Assembly: GCA_964627045.1 (NCBI GenBank)
Contig: CAZVIK010000224.1
Location: 1 to 6,234, forward strand
Reading direction: 5' to 3'
Length of the DNA stretch: 6,234 bases
Origin: CAZVIK01 sp964627045
GTDB lineage: Bacteria; Acidobacteriota; Terriglobia; Bryobacterales; Bryobacteraceae
Part shown: in pieces, positions 4,264 to 6,234 of the stretch
How the letters are laid out: every line of letters begins with the position of its first letter
Position numbering within the stretch: position 1 is the first letter of the stretch
Notes under the pieces: generated by a model
Database searches by the model: none
The model's input: the letters and a program-made list of their open reading frames with translations, nothing else
Told to the model about the DNA's origin: nothing
Made by a program: the position numbers and the translations under genes

Positions 4264-6234
4264 ATGGAAAACCTGGGAGCGGTTGCCGTACTGATCGCCT
4301 TCTGTCTGGCCGTGTACGCGTTTCTCGCCTCGGCCGTGGGAGGCTGGCGGAAGAATCCCTACCTGATCGTGAGCGGCGAGCGCGCCGTCTATTCGCTGTT
4401 CGGGTTGGTGACCCTGGCCTCCGGCATTCTGGTGCACGCCCTGATGACGGGGGACTTCCGGATGGTGTACGTCGCCAGCCACACCAACCGCGACATGCCC
4501 GGACTATTCAAGTTCGCGGCCTGGTGGGGCGGACAGGAAGGCTCGCTGCTGCTGTGGACCTGGCTGCTGGCGGGTTACGCGGCCGTGGTGGTCGCCACCA
4601 ACCGGAAACGGCATCGCCCGATGATGCCCTACGTGACGGCGACGCTGATGGCGACCCAGGTGTTCTTCCTGATCCTGAACGCCTTCGTCGCAAGCCCGTT
4701 CCGCGTGCTGGCCGTGGGCCGCGAGATTACCAGCGCGGGCGACGGGCGCGGCTTGAACCCGCTGTTGCAGTACTGGGCCATGGCCATCCACCCGCCGACA
4801 CTGTATCTCGGCTATGTCGGCTTCGCGGTGCCGTTCGCCTTCGCCGTGGGCGCGCTCATCACCAAGGAAAAGAGCGACTCGTGGCTGAAGACCACGCGGC
4901 GCTGGACGCTGGTCACGTGGCTGTTTCAAAGCTGTGGGATTTTGCTGGGCGCGGGATGGGCGTACGCCGTGCTCGGCTGGGGCGGCTACTGGGCGTGGGA
5001 CCCGGTGGAGAACGCCTCGCTGCTGCCCTGGATTACGGCCACCGCGTTTCTGCACTCGGTGATGATGCAGGAAAAGAAGGGAATGATGAAGGTCTGGAAC
5101 GTGGCCCTCATCTCGATCACATTCTGGCTCTGCATCTTCGGAACGTTCCTGACCCGCAGCGGCGTGGTCAGTTCGGTGCACGCCTTCGCGCAGTCGCCCA
5201 TCGGTAAGTGGTTCGGCGCCTACCTGGCGCTCATCGCGGCGGTGGTGGTTTACGTCATCCTGAACCGCCTGGATTATCTGCGCAGCAAGAACCACCTGGA
5301 GAGCGTCGTCTCGCGCGAATCCAGTTTCCTGTTCAACAACCTGCTGCTGCTGGCCGCCTGCTTCGCGGTGCTGTGGGGAACGTTGTTCCCGCTGATCTCG
5401 GAAGCCGTCTCCGGTGAGAAGATCAGCGTGGACGCCCCGTTCTTCAATCGCGTGAACGTCCCGATCGGGCTGTTTCTCCTGCTGCTGACCGGGGTGGCGC
5501 CGCTGTTCGCCTGGCGCCGGACTTCGGCCGCCAGCCTCAAGCGGAATTTCCAGTGGCCGCTGGCCGGGGCCGTCGTGTTGATGGCGGGTCTGCTGGTGGC
5601 GGGAGTCCGGCATGCCTATGCGCTTGTGTGCTTCGGGCTGTGCCTGTTCGTCGCCTGGACCATCGCGGCGGAATTCTACAAGGGCGCGCGGGCCATCTCG
5701 GCGCGTACCGGGCAGAACCTGCCGGCGGCGGTGATCGAGTTGACGCACCGGAACACCCGCCGCTACGGCGGGTACACCGTGCATATGGGCGTGGTCCTGA
5801 TGTTCGTAGGATTCGCCGGGGCGGCGTTCAACAAGTCCACGACGGCCGAGGTCAAGATCGGGGATTCGTTCCAGATCGGCAAGTACGACCTGCGGATCAG
5901 GGAGTTGCGGCAGGGCAACACGGCGAACTACGCCTGGGATCACGCCGTCGTCGACGTCTCCAGCGGCGGCAGCGCCCTGGGGAGCCTGGAACCGGAGCGC
6001 CGGCTGTACATCTCCAGCCAGCAGAGCACCTCGGAGGTGGCCATCCGCCGCCGCCTGAACGAAGACCTCTACTTGAATTTTGCGGGCATGACGGAGGACA
6101 ATTCCAGAGCGGTGATTCAGGCCTACGTTTTCCCGCTGGTGACGTGGATCTGGATCGGCTTCCTGGTCCTGGTAGGCGGCACGCTGGTCTGCCTGGTGCC
6201 GAGCAAGTCGCGCGTGGCCCGGACCCGGCCGGGA
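4264..6234 (+). CDS. ccmF: Haem lyase subunit CcmF, 3' end outside the window
   Basis: CcmF is a polytopic inner-membrane protein that takes haem from holo-CcmE and ligates it to apocytochrome c. The frame is open for 657 codons to the window edge, so the last residues are missing; family members are usually close to this length. Recognisable parts are WWGGQEGSLLLW (87-98), the first periplasmic histidine in HPP (His176), the haem-handling WWD motif (WAYAVLGWGGYWAWDPVEN, 232-250), the transmembrane His264 in FLHS, the second periplasmic His306 in SGVVSSVHAF and the transmembrane His507 in GGYTVHMGV. These sit where E. coli CcmF has its four essential histidines. The C-terminal periplasmic region has ERRLYISSQQSTSEVAIRR before a final membrane helix (WIWIGFLVLVGG). 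The start is ATG at 4264 with GGGG at 4256-4259. NrfE-type paralogues are the main alternative, but adjacency to ccmE favours CcmF. Confidence 0.95.
   Translation, partial: MENLGAVAVLIAFCLAVYAFLASAVGGWRKNPYLIVSGERAVYSLFGLVTLASGILVHALMTGDFRMVYVASHTNRDMPGLFKFAAWWGGQEGSLLLWTWLLAGYAAVVVATNRKRHRPMMPYVTATLMATQVFFLILNAFVASPFRVLAVGREITSAGDGRGLNPLLQYWAMAIHPPTLYLGYVGFAVPFAFAVGALITKEKSDSWLKTTRRWTLVTWLFQSCGILLGAGWAYAVLGWGGYWAWDPVENASLLPWITATAFLHSVMMQEKKGMMKVWNVALISITFWLCIFGTFLTRSGVVSSVHAFAQSPIGKWFGAYLALIAAVVVYVILNRLDYLRSKNHLESVVSRESSFLFNNLLLLAACFAVLWGTLFPLISEAVSGEKISVDAPFFNRVNVPIGLFLLLLTGVAPLFAWRRTSAASLKRNFQWPLAGAVVLMAGLLVAGVRHAYALVCFGLCLFVAWTIAAEFYKGARAISARTGQNLPAAVIELTHRNTRRYGGYTVHMGVVLMFVGFAGAAFNKSTTAEVKIGDSFQIGKYDLRIRELRQGNTANYAWDHAVVDVSSGGSALGSLEPERRLYISSQQSTSEVAIRRRLNEDLYLNFAGMTEDNSRAVIQAYVFPLVTWIWIGFLVLVGGTLVCLVPSKSRVARTRPG

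Noticed and set aside
3115..4482. Minus-strand open frame (455 codons) antisense to gloC and ccmE
   Set aside because: It covers three genes with recognised motifs on the other strand, has biased composition and no recognisable domain.
4188..5207. Plus-strand open frame in another frame across ccmE and ccmF
   Set aside because: Arg-rich and motif-free; the real reading frame here is CcmF from 4264.
4504..5943. Long minus-strand open frame (479 codons) antisense to ccmF
   Set aside because: The product is low-complexity, rich in Arg, Gln, His and Gly, with no motif, and lies opposite a gene with clear CcmF motifs. It is a by-product of high GC codon bias.
1..6234. tRNA, rRNA, CRISPR array, insertion sequence, attachment site or riboswitch
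   Set aside because: No cloverleaf, regularly spaced repeats, transposase or integrase reading frame, or known riboswitch core was seen in the short intergenic gaps.

Overview
This is a high-GC bacterial window with tightly packed genes and no sign of phage, plasmid or CRISPR content. The base composition, the tandem GC-rich hairpin repeat at the left edge, the secreted hypothetical protein and the CxxxY-type CcmE fit an acidobacterium (Solibacter/Bryobacter-like). That assignment is inference; no marker gene in the window fixes the taxon.

Layout: positions 1-96 are non-coding and hold two tandem hairpins with the same TTCC loop plus a degenerate partial copy. A minus-strand gene (97-708) encodes a stand-alone GyrI-like small-molecule-binding protein. 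It is divergent from a plus-strand pair: a secreted protein of unknown function (753-1370) and a PHP-domain phosphoesterase of the YciV/TrpH type (1367-2233), joined by a GTGA overlap. The 3' end of the PHP gene overlaps by 27 bp the 3' end of a minus-strand gene for the folate-binding Fe-S repair protein YgfZ (2207-3118). YgfZ is divergent from a plus-strand run: a YcbL/GloC-like glyoxalase II (3157-3801), CcmE (3829-4254) and CcmF (4264 to beyond the window end).

The right side is the functional core. CcmE receives haem in the periplasm and hands it to CcmF, which attaches it to apocytochrome c (System I cytochrome c maturation). The striking point is that the haem-binding histidine of CcmE is replaced by cysteine (CASKY, a CxxxY motif), while CcmF keeps its WWD motif and all four expected histidines. 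CxxxY CcmE is a known but uncommon variant, reported in some sulfate reducers and archaea together with Ccm systems lacking some usual components. None of ccmA, ccmB, ccmC, ccmD, ccmG or ccmH lies upstream of ccmE in this window.

The two divergent intergenic gaps are very short (about 38-44 bp). Each contains promoter-like -10 boxes, and the first also carries a perfect 7-bp-arm palindrome. I see no clearly new multi-gene system. The best leads are the variant CcmE, the palindrome at the gyrI-like promoter, the conflicting start of the secreted protein, the hairpin repeat and an AT-rich rare-codon island inside ygfZ.
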